From Zygnema circumcarinatum (Eukaryota > Streptophyta > Zygnematophyceae > Zygnematales > Zygnemataceae), in contig CM074806.1 of NCBI GenBank assembly GCA_037447605.1, positions 4,135,755 through 4,199,754 on the forward strand: a stretch of DNA of 64,000 nt. The letters run 5' to 3'. Each line of letters starts with the position of its first letter. Position 1 is the first letter of the stretch. This document shows positions 23,583 through 39,223 of the stretch, one piece after another. The notes under the pieces were generated by a model. The model was not told the origin of the DNA, did not search any database, and saw only the letters and a program-made list of their open reading frames with translations. The position numbers and the translations under genes are program-made.

Positions 23583-24994
23583 GTGCAATACAAGTACCTG
23601 TACCACTTTCTTGACAGCATCAAGGAGACAGTGCAGGTCCTTGGGAGGCTCCGCTTGACGCTGTTGAGAAAGAGTGTCAATTGTCTCCAGAACGGTCACA
23701 ACATCCTTCAGTTTCCATGCTGTGCTGTCCAGCACAGTTTGCCTTGTTTCACGAGCCATTTCCACAGGACCAAGTTTATCTGCATAAGACTTGTTAAGCC
23801 AAACTCGAATTTCTCACTGTAAAACAATGAGCACAACAACTCGAACTTGTAACAAGTAATCTGTCCAACGGTTCTCGTTGATAAAGATTGCTATCATATT
23901 CAGCAGAGACAGAGAAGAGTAAACGACTTGGCAAACCATTAGGTTTTTTTAAGGGCATCCAAACACGGGAGCGAAAAGCAAGCGTGCAAAAAATAATTGA
24001 CCCTTAAAGGATACACGTGTCTCTAAGGACTTTCTTCATCCCATGGAATGCCCTTCTGCACCATTCCTTCACAACTCCACAGTCTAAGAGCACTGAAACA
24101 GCCGGATCGCTTGAAACTGCAGTCTCGTCCAAACACACATCCGCGATATCTGGCAAGGAGGTTAAGTAACAATAGAAGCCTTGACTTGTAGAGCAAAAGC
24201 AGAAAGAACCACGATTAAGTACATAAGGTCGTGCAGAAGGATTACCGAACGAACCTCATTATGAGATGATTAAGATTCAGATCCTCATTAAAATGATGAG
24301 ATAAAACTTGTGAGACGGAACTTATACCGTGCTTCTACTGGCATGCGAGGAATTGGATACAATGACAAATAACGGAGACAAGGCTGTGCTCCAATGCAAC
24401 GTCAAAAAATTGGTACAATCTTCGAGCATCAACGGTGGAGCAGAACTGGTTATCTCGCTGAAACATATCGTCATCACGAACTCGTACGAGAAGCCCTGCG
24501 TCTAGTAGATCATCGTGCAACCGAAGAACTGGCGATTGTCCATGTATGGGAGTTCGACAAACAGGACAGACTTCCGATCTCTGCGCACATTCTGTGCAAA
24601 GACATGCATGTCCACAGGGTGCGAGGTAATGCTGCAGATCTCTGCCACACGTACGGAGATCCTTCACTGCCCTGCACTTCTCTACTTTTGCTTCGCTGCA
24701 CAGTTGGCGTGAGCTTATTGTGGCGAGTCTCTCCAAGACCTGTCACAGAAACTCTCCGAGCATGTCACTAACTGTAGGGCAGGGATTTCGAAACGACGGT
24801 CACTGAATTGCAGCTGCTACTAGAGATGCTTGCCCATTCCTATGAGCAGAAATCAACTCCAAACATGATTTCGGCTATATATATGGAAAACATCTTAACT
24901 TCAAGACACAGCTAGTGGAAGTTTTTTCAGATAGTTCTAAAAATAAACGCTGAATAAGTACCTCAGTTTCCCTGTCCATAGTTTCCTGAGACAT
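20214..24994 (-). CDS. HOS1: HOS1-like RING E3 ligase / nuclear-pore-associated protein
   Basis: In plants HOS1 is a RING-type E3 and nuclear-pore-associated regulator of cold response, flowering and mRNA export. Nine exons close in frame: 24994-24962, 24739-24361, 24149-24015, 23779-23598, 23265-22834, 22593-22435, 22301-21783, 21500-21366 and 21182-20214, giving 980 aa (Arabidopsis about 930). The N-terminus has the conserved RQLCSEAKVEKCRA helix, then a RING-like cluster (CGHACLCTECAQRSEVCPVC, roughly residues 50-75). The middle matches the HOS1/ELYS-type helical region: IADVCLDETAVSSDPAVSVL, FLYYLFDRLW, HPRVARVLLERQ and GSLLVGFYIE followed by RHQYLEAYRIHRK. The C-terminal exon (323 codons) is Ser/Gly/Pro-rich and disordered-looking. 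Intron 4 (23597-23266) contains a poly-G run interrupted by an assembly gap; the flanking exons join perfectly, so no coding sequence is missing. Confidence 0.93.
23521..23580. other. Poly-G run with 10-N assembly gap in a HOS1 intron
   Basis: Twenty G, ten N (23541-23550), then thirty G. The sense strand of the HOS1-like gene reads poly-C. It lies within intron 4 (23597-23266). The gap marks a homopolymer the assembly could not resolve. Confidence 0.95.
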
Positions 24995-25690
24995 GGCCGC
25001 TCCCAAAAAAACGGCCAAAAAAGTTCCTACACTGCAACGTCACTTTGGAAAACTGCTGTTGGCTTCTTTGGCTGCGTCACCACCATGCATGCATAATGAA
25101 ACAGAGTCAGAGTCAGCCAAGCAAGCAAGCAAGCCAAAGTTATGACGCATATATTCAAGAAGTCCCTGAATCTCCCGTGCCCTTCCCCTTACGTACCTGC
25201 AGCAGACAGCATGAGCCGCGCGCCTGCGCCTTAGCAGCAGCAGCAGCAGATCGTCCGTCCGCTCGCGCTGCAACCCAAACCCCTGCAAGCTCCAAACGCA
25301 TCCAAAACCCTAATTTTGTCCAAAACCCTAATCTTGCTCGCCGCGCGCCAGTCCAGAGCCTGCTGCAGAGCAGGCGGGAAGGGCGGGCCCTTGAAACCTC
25401 GTTGCCAGGGCTCCAAAAAGTAAGCGCCACGTGTTGACCGCCGGAAAAAAATCCGTTCAAATTTGAACGAATCGAACTCGGGACCAACGAAACGAGCGCC
25501 CAAACTTTTGAAAGAGGATCAGAACTTGGGATCAACCTGGAGATCTAAGGATTTACATAGGATCAGAAATGTGCGCGTTGTACGCAAAGTAATTAAGTCG
25601 AACTTGTCGGATCAATGGAGTGTGGGACTAGGCGTGTTTAAATTTGAGGATCCACTTGTGTGTGAAGATCCACCTTGTGTGTGGGTTGAA
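24995..25690. promoter_or_regulatory. Divergent promoter region, HOS1-like / ERI2-like
   Basis: About 700 bp between divergent starts. It includes GCA/GCAGCA repeats (25230-25250), two CCCTAAT words (25308, 25326) and a GCCACGTGTTGAC G-box at about 25427. A longer upstream start for the exonuclease at 25463 would also be in frame. Confidence 0.45.
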
Positions 25691-25813
25691 ATGGTTTGTA
25701 TGGCTCCGGGCGTCGTCGTCCTGACGAGCGTCGTGAAGGTGGGGGTCATGGCGTCCACTGCACTTACCGACGTGCAGAGAGGTAAGGCCTTTCTCTTCGC
25801 TCTCTCTCTCTCT

Positions 25814-25844
<31 letters not shown>

Positions 25845-28429
25845 TCTCTCCGGTTTTTCTCTCCGTCTCTCTCATGCCTCATTCAGCTACGTCCCTCGCG
25901 GTACAATTTCTGCTCGTCGTGTATCCATGCAGTGCCGTCGCTGACGTGCTTCCGTGTTTCTGCAGAGAGAATTGCAGTGAATCGTCAAGCTGCACTCGCG
26001 AGACTCATGGTTCGCAAAGTTCGCAAAGCGAGCGAAACTAGCAGCGCTTTCGTAACTTCCTCGCCGGCACCCTTCTCTCCAAACTCTACCTCATCGTCGT
26101 CCGTACATTTAGTCCCTATTCGCGCTGCGAGTGATGACGTTAACGTTGGGCGGGAAGCCTCCGTATTGACAGCTTTCGTTGAAAACAGCTCAATTCTGGA
26201 CGTTTCCACCTCTTATTCTATTCGAAAGTGTCAATCATCAGTGACTTCTTGCCCAAAATCAGCTAATTTTGCTCCTCAAAATGGAAAAGTGCTGTGTTCT
26301 ATGGCCCCTGCGGTAGAGCCTTCTGCAATATGCAACCCAATGCAGGAGTTGTCCATCAATCAGAGCTCTTTCTGTGATGGTTTGAGAACTTCATGTGAAG
26401 GAGGTACATTTCCTGCGTATGGAGATGCGAGGACGACTTCAAACATTTGTCTGGAAGCGTTTCATGGTTGTGAAGGAGAGTTTGTATATAACAACAACAA
26501 TAGCAACAGTTACGATTTTGGACTCGGAAGACATGAACAAAGAATAGGCGAAAGTTCCTCCGCCTCTTGTATATTTCAAGTGGAGGAAAAAGAAACTGGT
26601 TTGTCTTGGTGTGACAATCCAGCGATTAAAACAATAGAAGAAAGGAATCAACAGGATTTTGATTTCCTTGTAGTGATCGATTTTGAAGCAACTTGCGACA
26701 ACAAGAAGAGTCTTCATCCACAGGTAAGTTTCACCTTTGACTTCAATATGAGACTTGAGTTGTTATTACATATTGAATCCCAGAATGAGAGATTACAAGA
26801 GCCGATGGGGTATAACGGTTGAGCAATAGGGCCAAAGAGAAGGCATAGATGGGGAAGGGAGAGGGAATGAGGAGGAACGGGAGGAAAGGAACAACTGCCG
26901 CAAGTAGGGGGAAAATGTAAATGAAAATCGACTTCCCTTGTGACGTAATTTTTATCTTCATTGTGGCTGTTTAAAGTGTATGCAAGGATCCCCTGCTTTG
27001 CTGTCTGTTCATAGGAAATTATTGAATTCCCGTCGGTGCTGGTTGATGCGCACTCTTTACAAATAAAGGACAGTTGGCGTGTATATGTTCGTCCACAAGT
27101 GAACGTCCAGCTCACTTCTTTTTGTACAAAGCTTACAGGCATCCAGCAGTCGCAGGTTTGTTCTCCTCGTATCCTCTCTTGCATGCATCCATATTAATTT
27201 TATCTGCGTACCTACTATCTCGTTTTATATTCTTACCTACTATCTAATTCCGTTTCTATTTTCATACCACCTCTGCTCCTTTCGTTCGCATGTTGTTCTT
27301 TTGCTCAGCAACTATACTCTTTTTGGGATTGATTAGTGGGATCAGTGTTGAAAAAACTACCAAAGCATGAGTTGCATCTTAGTTTATCCTCTGGCATGCT
27401 CTGCTTAGTTCCCCCGCAATCTCAGAATCTGAAAATCTTCTCACACTCGAGATTCTCCTTTGCAGTGTGCCGAATTAGGATGATTTTCTAGATGTGGCAT
27501 GTCACAAATGAACATGCTGTAGACGTAGTTTTCTTCGTCAAAATAGGATGACATGATTTCAGTACTTCTCATGATTTCAGGTCAGCTCTTTATCGTGATT
27601 CATTGAGTACATGCAATTATTTTGTCTTTCTTCTGGTGCAGACAGGAAGTTTCGAGAAGAAAAGCTCAGCAATGGTCCCTCTTTGCGCCTTTAGGTGGAT
27701 GCAGGTGTTCCCTTGAAGCTGGCTCTGTCCTTACATGACGAGTGGCTGAGGGGAAAAGGAGTACTGGAGAAAAGATTTGCAGTTGTTACATGGTCGGACT
27801 GGGACTGCAAAGTGATGTTGGAAACAGAGTGCAAGTGGAAGAACATTCGCAAACCACCTTATTTTAACCAGTAAGTATCGCCCTGTCTCCTTTCAATCTA
27901 ACTGTTTGCTAAGCTATCCTCTATGTGCAGCATTTGGGACGCTTATCAGTGCTTTGTTTTTCCTATCAACTTTTATGGCAGGTGGATCAATTTGAAGGTT
28001 GCATTTGGGGAGGCTCAACTGAGCAAAGAGAAGGTAGGCTTGATGGCTGCAGTTGAGGCAGCAGGGCTTGAGTGGGAGGGGAGAGCACATAGTGGTCTGG
28101 ATGACGCGGGCAACACGGCTCGATTGCTTATTGCCCTCATTTCTGGAGGGGCAGTTCTCAAAATCACTGGATCTTTCAAAATTTACGGCCCAGATGGGTC
28201 GAGGCTAAAGCAATCAACTGTGAAAAAGAGACCCCGCGGGAGCTCAGAGGGGTCGCTAGGTGATGAAGTCGTGAGGAAAAAAGGTGGCGGAAAGTGCGAG
28301 TGTGGTGTGAAGAGTAGGTTAAGGACAGTGAAGAAACCGGGGCCTGCACAGGGAAGGGCATTTTATTCGTGCGGAAAGTGGACTATCACGGAAGGAGGAA
28401 AATGCGATTTTTTTGTGTGGGCGTCTTGA
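25691..28429 (+). CDS. ERI1/ERI2-type DEDDh 3'-5' exoribonuclease with C-terminal GRF zinc finger
   Basis: Predicted 3'-to-5' RNA exonuclease. Exons: 25691-25781, 25966-26723, 27015-27155, 27695-27870 and 27982-28429; phases close to 537 aa (an in-frame ATG at 25463 would add 76). Residues 1 to about 265 are Ser-rich and unstructured-looking. The exonuclease domain begins DFDFLVVIDFEATC, where D and E are metal ligands; the second acidic site is in VTWSDWDCKVML and the third motif is AHSGLDDAGNTARL with the catalytic His. WINLKVAF matches the ERI1 family. The last 45 residues form a GRF zinc finger: CECG, then PGPAQGRAFYSCG, then KCDFFVW. The exonuclease-GRF order is that of animal ERI2. Substrate (siRNA, rRNA or histone mRNA ends) is not determined by sequence. 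Confidence 0.9.
25798..25872. repeat. CT microsatellite in intron 1 of the ERI2-like gene
   Basis: CTCTCTCT and CTCCCTCTCT units begin about 16 bp after the 5' splice site at 25782. Confidence 0.9.
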
Positions 28430-29311
28430 AAAGGTCGCCCTGTATTACAAGGTGGTTTTGAGAGGCTAAGTGCTCCCTGTGACCTTCATGTTGCTTTGAT
28501 GTGTGGGTCTACCCCTCAATTCTCTAGCCTGGTAGTTCGTCCTCCTGTTTCCCTCTGACATGCCAAGGTCCAGCACCCGTCAATTCCTCTCCAGTGAGTG
28601 ACTGCGGGCCCAAGCTTCACCAAGCATTTTTCCCGCTTCGTGTCTGTATGGATCGGCAAAGTTTTCAGAGAATTGCCGGAACGAAAAAACATCATAGCTA
28701 CACTCGTGGGTTTTGCGTCACTGCCTGTACAGAGCCGTTTGGACCGACGTTTGGGCTAGTCCCTTCTGTACGTTTGAGCCGCACACTTGTCTTTTAGGGC
28801 TGCAGCAGCCAGCAGCCAGTTGCAGCCTGCACATTGTGCATTGTGCAATGTTTCCCCTACACTGCCAATTTGCCAATTCTATCTCTCCTGTTCTACACTT
28901 TGTATTCTGAAATTTCGCAATATGTTCGTAAGATGTAATTTAGAATGCAGGTTTACATTTTCTACACTTCATTTTGCTTCTTGCATTTGAAAGCTCCACG
29001 CCAGTATTGTATGTGACAGGTGGCATTGCTTTTATGCGACGTGGCACAACCTTACTTGTTTGGCTGACTCGACTGATTACGTGGCAAAAGCAAGCCACGT
29101 GTCGCACAGTACGTCGCTGTTCCTGTCGACGTGGCAAGCAGTCCGGTCGGGGGCGACCAGTGCTTTTGGCGTCTCCTTGAATCAAAAAGAGTACATTGCT
29201 GTCACTAGAGCAAGTTCGCTCTCGCGAATCGCGAGCAAGATCGCGATTTTGAGACGTACGAGTTCTTTGTCAATCTGCATTCCGCCACATAGTGCAGCCC
29301 GCTTTATATTA
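28430..29311. other. Intergenic region downstream of ERI2-like gene, with ACGTGGCA words
   Basis: No coding exon seen. Around 29039-29135 lie four ACGTGGCA or CCACGTGTC words near CTGATTACG and GACTGATT sequence, resembling the promoter-proximal G-box clusters elsewhere, here upstream of the PRD3-like gene and MITE copy 2. Confidence 0.45.
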
Positions 29312-29467
29312 GGGGGTGTCAGACTTAACAAAATCTTACGAAAAGCGTTACGAAAAAAAAGGTTACGAAAGTACTCCGCCGCAGGAGGATCGCGATTATA
29401 CTGGAGTACTCGTTCTGATGTCAAACTTACGAACACGCGTACTGAAATTTTTAAGTCTGACACCCCC
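29312..29467. mobile_element. MITE copy 2 (same TIR family as 18463-18595)
   Basis: Left terminus GGGGGTGTCAGACTT (29312-29326) and right terminus AAGTCTGACACCCCC (29453-29467) are perfect 15-bp inverted repeats, flanked by TA at 29310-29311 and 29468-29469. It is 156 bp long and shares internal words ATCTTACGAA, TACTCCGCCGCA and GGAGTACTCGTTCTG with copy 1. It carries an extra TTACGAAAAAAAAGGTTACG-type segment. It is noncoding. Confidence 0.9.
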
Positions 29468-29811
29468 TATTATACCCGCGAAGCTGAAATTCGCTGTTTG
29501 AGATTGTCGAGCATCGGCCAATGGGAATACGCCACGTGTATAAAATGTACACGTGTCGTTTCGCCATTGAAGATGCTCGCCTGTTTGTATCGTCCGCAAA
29601 GGAGCGGCCCTGCAAGCAAGCGCAAGCGCAAGCGCTTGCAAGAAGCGGCCGCTTGGAGCACTGGCTTTTGCTCACGAAGGCCTGAGCGGACTCTAAAGGA
29701 GAAGCGAAGGAGATGTCACTGGTCCTTTTGATATTTTTGCTGGATCGCAGGCCATGATCAGTTTGTTGAATCGCAGTATTCGCGCTTGTTGATTGTATGC
29801 AGAGTCCAGAC

Positions 29812-32217
29812 ATGTCATTTCTTCCATCAAATCCTGGCTTCAAGAAGCTTAACGTGAATCGGGGAGAGGGATCTGGTATACCACGTTTTGCACCTTCACA
29901 AAGGTTAGGCTAAATCCACATTTACATTAAAACTTTGCATTCATATTGCAGAAAGAGTGGAGCTTGAGTCCGTTCTATCCAGTGTACTGCCCCGAGGGAG
30001 CAGATGCTATCTTTACCGTTTATTAAATCATGCATGCTTCCTTCGCCCTCGGATATTGAAGGGACTGGATTTCTTGCGGTGGTCTTGTTGTGGTTCAGGG
30101 CATCATCAGGTTGGAGCCGTAGCACAATGTCGCAGCACAATGCAGTCGGCGGAGAAAACTTTGGTGAAAGCGCAGTTGCACAAAATTCTTCAAGATTTTT
30201 CAATAATTTTACTCAGAGCCAGCAATCCATTTCTCAAGGACTGATACAGACGCAAGGGGCGCCATTGTCGCAAAACTCACAGGACGACCACTTGAGTATC
30301 AGCGAAGTATGCACAGTTTTCTCAAAGTTTATCCGTTAGCAGAAAGGACGTGTGACTGCTGTTCACTGCAGACAAAATAATAGTTAGCTCTTGCTTGAGG
30401 ACTGTGTTTCAGCTGCTCAATTATTTATGATAAAAGTACTGCGTGTGATGATTTTCTCCCGCCACAGACATTGACATGACATCAAAAGTCAACAATCTAA
30501 CCTCACGCTGATGGTTCCTTCCTCTTTGGGTTCTTGCAGGCAGCTGGCCGTCCAAAGGATCCTAACGTTCGAAAGCTCCTCCCACATCTGGCAGCGTACA
30601 TCGCCGTACAAGCTGGGGGTTCCAAGTCGGAATCTGACTGCAAATCCACATCAGTGCAGGCAGCTCCTTTCAACCAACAGGCATTGAGCCTTGTTTCAAG
30701 TTCCATGAATTGTACGTCAATTCCATGTTGATGATCGAAAACTCAAATATCTGCTATGTTTTTCTCTCGTTTCAGGAAAATCCACAACGTTTGAAGACGT
30801 ACAGAGACTGACTGTAGAAGCCTGAAGTTCATAGTGAACTTAGCAACTGAAATCAAGCAGTGTAAATTTCCGAGCGTAGGCCTAATCCCGTCTGCCATGG
30901 CTCAAAAATTTGGTGAAACAGGCTCTCAATGCGCTGAGTTCCGACAGTCAATAGATGGACTCTCCAACCAGTGTGCAAACATGGGCACTCTGCTCTCCTC
31001 ACTTCAGCTCGAGCTGGAGCAGGTGAAGAGATCTTTGACAAAAAGTCGTGTAGCAGGTACGTTTGGATGACATAAGGTGACAATAAACACTTGGACTTTA
31101 TTGTAGCAGCAGTTTCTGAAGTGTCAGAAATTTGATTTTTGCAAGGACCCTTTGACCTATGTGTAGGAGATGAGTTTGAAGAGGACGTGAAGGAGCAGCT
31201 TGAACGCCAGAACAAGATACTAAAATCAATGGTAAGCATTCTTTTGTACTGGTTCCCTTTCTTAATATATGTCCAATGTGTCTACTACTAGTGCCACTCC
31301 TCCTTTGTCTGCTCCTTGCTTTTTTGTCTGTTTTAGCTCAATGCCTTTGCTGTCCAGCTGGCGTCTTGGTCATAAGTCAGATGTACTTGGTCAGTAGGCA
31401 ATATGGTTTGGTTACGACGACCTGTTAAAGCCACTATCACGTTTTGTGACACGTGCGATCTGCCTCTTCTCAGATAAATAATGAAGCTGCCTGGAAAGAT
31501 CAGCTGAAAGATTCGTTGAATAAAATGCAAAAGGCGGTAACAAGAGAACTCAACCAAACTGCGGAGGAGATAATGGAGCAACTCCAACGAACCACGAATT
31601 CGAGAATGAAGGTTTTTTTCTTCGTCCTTTTCGATGGAGGCTTTCAGGAGTTTTTTTGCTTAGAGATATTTCGAATCATTCTGTTAGCTCCGCCAAAATC
31701 TGATGTTCTTGCAGGAGAATATAGGCACGGTGGTCCACTTTTTCACTTTCAATTCTTTTGCCCCACTCTCTACAGGCTTGCCCTCGCCCATTGCCTCTTC
31801 CACAGAAAGGGCTGACTGTACTAAACTATGAAGAAGGAGACGACGACGATTTCTTAGGTAAGTCCATTGGAATCGAATTTATCCAGTGTCTGTGAATTTC
31901 GGGTTGTTTTCTCTTGCTTGTCGGTTTGGTGCTTGTCACCAAACTGGAATGCTTCAACAGCAACACTTTGTGGTCTGCTGCATCACTTGAAGCTTCATGA
32001 ATCACTTTGCATCACTCTGAAGCATGCTACCTCTCCTTCGATATCTTTACTGCTGTCTGGATCGCTTCATCTCGTCATTGCAGGTCAAAGTCAACCACAA
32101 CCAAAGACACTGGAGATCAAATCAATTCAAGACCCGTACGAAAACTGCAATCAGGATGATGAGATACGGAGGATGGTGATAAGGGCTCGTAGAAAGCGGC
32201 AGCGCTCGGCTCATTGA
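29812..32217 (+). CDS. PRD3/PAIR1-like putative meiotic recombination-initiation protein
   Basis: In plants PRD3 (rice PAIR1) is needed for meiotic double-strand break formation. Supported exons: 29812-29903 (MSFLPSNPGFKKLNVNR), an exon ending at 30306 with an SQQSISQGLIQTQGAPLSQN segment, 30540-30711, one ending at 31061, 31167-31231, 31474-31611, 31775-31857 and 32084-32217. The family signature is the Ser/Gln-rich N-terminus with an SQG box, a central coiled-coil region (AWKDQLKDSLNKMQKAVTRE, with heptads also in CANMGTLLSSLQLELEQVKR) and the basic C-terminal tail IRRMVIRARRKRQRS, which resembles the LRRARKRRRRE tail of PAIR1. The left boundary of exon 2 and the junction between 30711 and about 30834 could not be closed in frame, so the middle of the model is incomplete. 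Confidence 0.62.
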
Positions 32218-32514
32218 CAAATGCTGTTCTCGTCTTTCGGCATTCAACAAAGATTTAAGTCCCATGACAGGAAATAATTGTACGAATACTACTATTTGTT
32301 CTGTCAAATTATTTTGTATTTGTATTGTAGTACTTACGTTTACAACAACAACAACATAGAACTCATGGATGACAACAACAACCACAAGGTACAGTCGTGC
32401 TCGCATGTGTGTTCCCATCCCCGCGTATTCCACGGCCTTTGGGCCTTGCTCGTACATTGTATCAACAGCCGGTTTGAAGCCCGCACTCGCTCGTCTCCAA
32501 CCTGGCGGATTGAG

Positions 32515-32735
32515 TGACACGTGCCCAACCCTGAATGGTCCACGTGGCAACGGCACTTTGACCGTACAAAGTTGGTCTGCGCGGGTCCCCCGCCGACTGG
32601 CCTGTGCTCGCGTGCTGACCTGGCGGAATGGCTGCCGAAAGAGCCACGTGGCAGGTCGCCTAAGGGCCACGTGCCACAGTCATCTACAACGTCACGTGGC
32701 ATGTTCGCGTAAGCGACACGTGACAGGTCGCCCAT
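32515..32735. promoter_or_regulatory. Dense G-box cluster upstream of TAM41
   Basis: Seven CACGTG-core words in about 220 bp (near 32518, 32540, 32644, 32668, 32692, 32715 and 32770), including perfect GCCACGTGGC at 32643-32652. It immediately precedes the TAM41 start at 32736, and an eighth, perfect copy (32822-32831) lies inside the first coding exon. Confidence 0.65.
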
Positions 32736-37613
<4,878 letters not shown>

Positions 37614-39223
37614 ATGAATGCTTTTGGCCTCAACTTGGCTCACTCCTTAGACACGCGTTCTATGCATGCAGTCAATCGAACGGAGTCAGTAACGGAGAAG
37701 CACAGTGGTTTCTTTGTCGTTGCAAATGTATAAAATCAAATGTGGTTTGTATGGGACTAGTCCTTATAGAAGTTATTCTTTTAGAGGTGTTCTAATTTTC
37801 TAGTTTTGCTGCCACGAAGAGTGGCTCTCTGACGAAGGCTTTCAGGGTTTTTAGGGTTTTTAGGGTTTTTAGAAGGCGCTCAGACACGGGGTTCCATGTG
37901 TAGAAATCAGTCCCAGTTACAGCGCAGTTCCAGTTCTGTTTAATTGAATCTCCGCACATGGAAACCCTCCAGTTTCGCCCTTAAACAGAAGGTCCTCCGT
38001 TGAATGCGACGACCTGCCCCAGATTTCTTCCGCTACACGACAAAAAATACCGTTTATCACAACTGAAAGGTCCTCATGGAAGTCCAGGTTGAAATGGCTG
38101 ACGTTTGTCGTTTTTTGAGGGTCTCTTCCGTACGGTCAGGGCGCGCGTCTTCCGCGGGGCTGTTGACCGTATAGTTTTGTCAGCACTCGTAACTGCCGAC
38201 TGACCGCAAAAATTTTCTCCGAAATGACCGGCTGCCCGAGTGCACGGGCAGCATGTCTGTGTACTTTTCCAACAAGCAAAATTATCCTTTTCGCTCGTGT
38301 CAAAATTTGTTCAGTGTAAGACCGTACGGCTTCCACCGACAAACACATTCTAAGAAAAAGGTGACAGCCCACTTCAGTAATAAACACTGGTTATTTTTTA
38401 CTGCCCGGACCTATCTGACCGGCTCCGCGCCAGCTGCCCGGCCCAAAACCAACGGCTGGAGTGGGGGTTGGCTCTCTTCGCCCTCGACGACCAAGTCTGT
38501 CACGAAACGTCACGGCACGAATCGTCACGTCATGTCGGTGAATTCCGGTCGTCCCTCGAAACGAGTACTCCGCCCCGCCCCGCTTTTCGGGCCTCCCTTC
38601 CTCCCCGCTCGTCTCTCCTCTCTCTCTCTCTCTCTCTTTTTCTCACTTTCTCTGCCCTCTCTCCTTTCTATAAAAACGATCTCTACATTCTCTCGCACCT
38701 CTCTTCCCTCTCTCTCTCTCTTTCACTCTGCCGACACTCCCTTCCCTATACCTGCTTTCGCTCTCTCTCTCTCTCCCCACTCCTCTCTTACTCCTCACAC
38801 TCCTCTCTAGCTCGCGTCCTGTCCACCCACATGCACTTCTTCTATCCCTCAGTCGCCCCCCCCTCTCCTTCCTCCAACCTCCCTCTCTCTCCCACTGTCT
38901 CCCTCCCTCTCCTGCTTCTCCCTTCCTCAGATTAATAAAATAAAATTTCCAATCTATTCTGCTTTAAATAAGTAATCCAACATTTTGGGTTATCTCAAGA
39001 TCCTAAAAATTGGGGTTTCCTTTCAGTAAGTGATGTTCTCCTCGAACACCTTTCCTCATTAAAAATGCAAGTTTTAATCATATTCTGCTCATGCACCTCA
39101 CTCTTTTTTTCTTCTCCTTTCTTTTTCTTTTTTAATTCTTGTCTCATTTACACTTGCTGGGTTTTCATTAAAGGTGAATAACATGCGCAAGGGTTGGGTT
39201 GGCCTCAGATAGAAAAAAATAAA
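37614..39223. other. Intergenic region, TAM41 to O-fucosyltransferase gene
   Basis: Holds three TTTTTAGGG units (37845-37870), a GTACGG-containing stretch (38125-38175), and CT-rich sequence (38615-38930) that is probably promoter or 5' UTR of the next gene. No coding exon identified. Confidence 0.45.
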
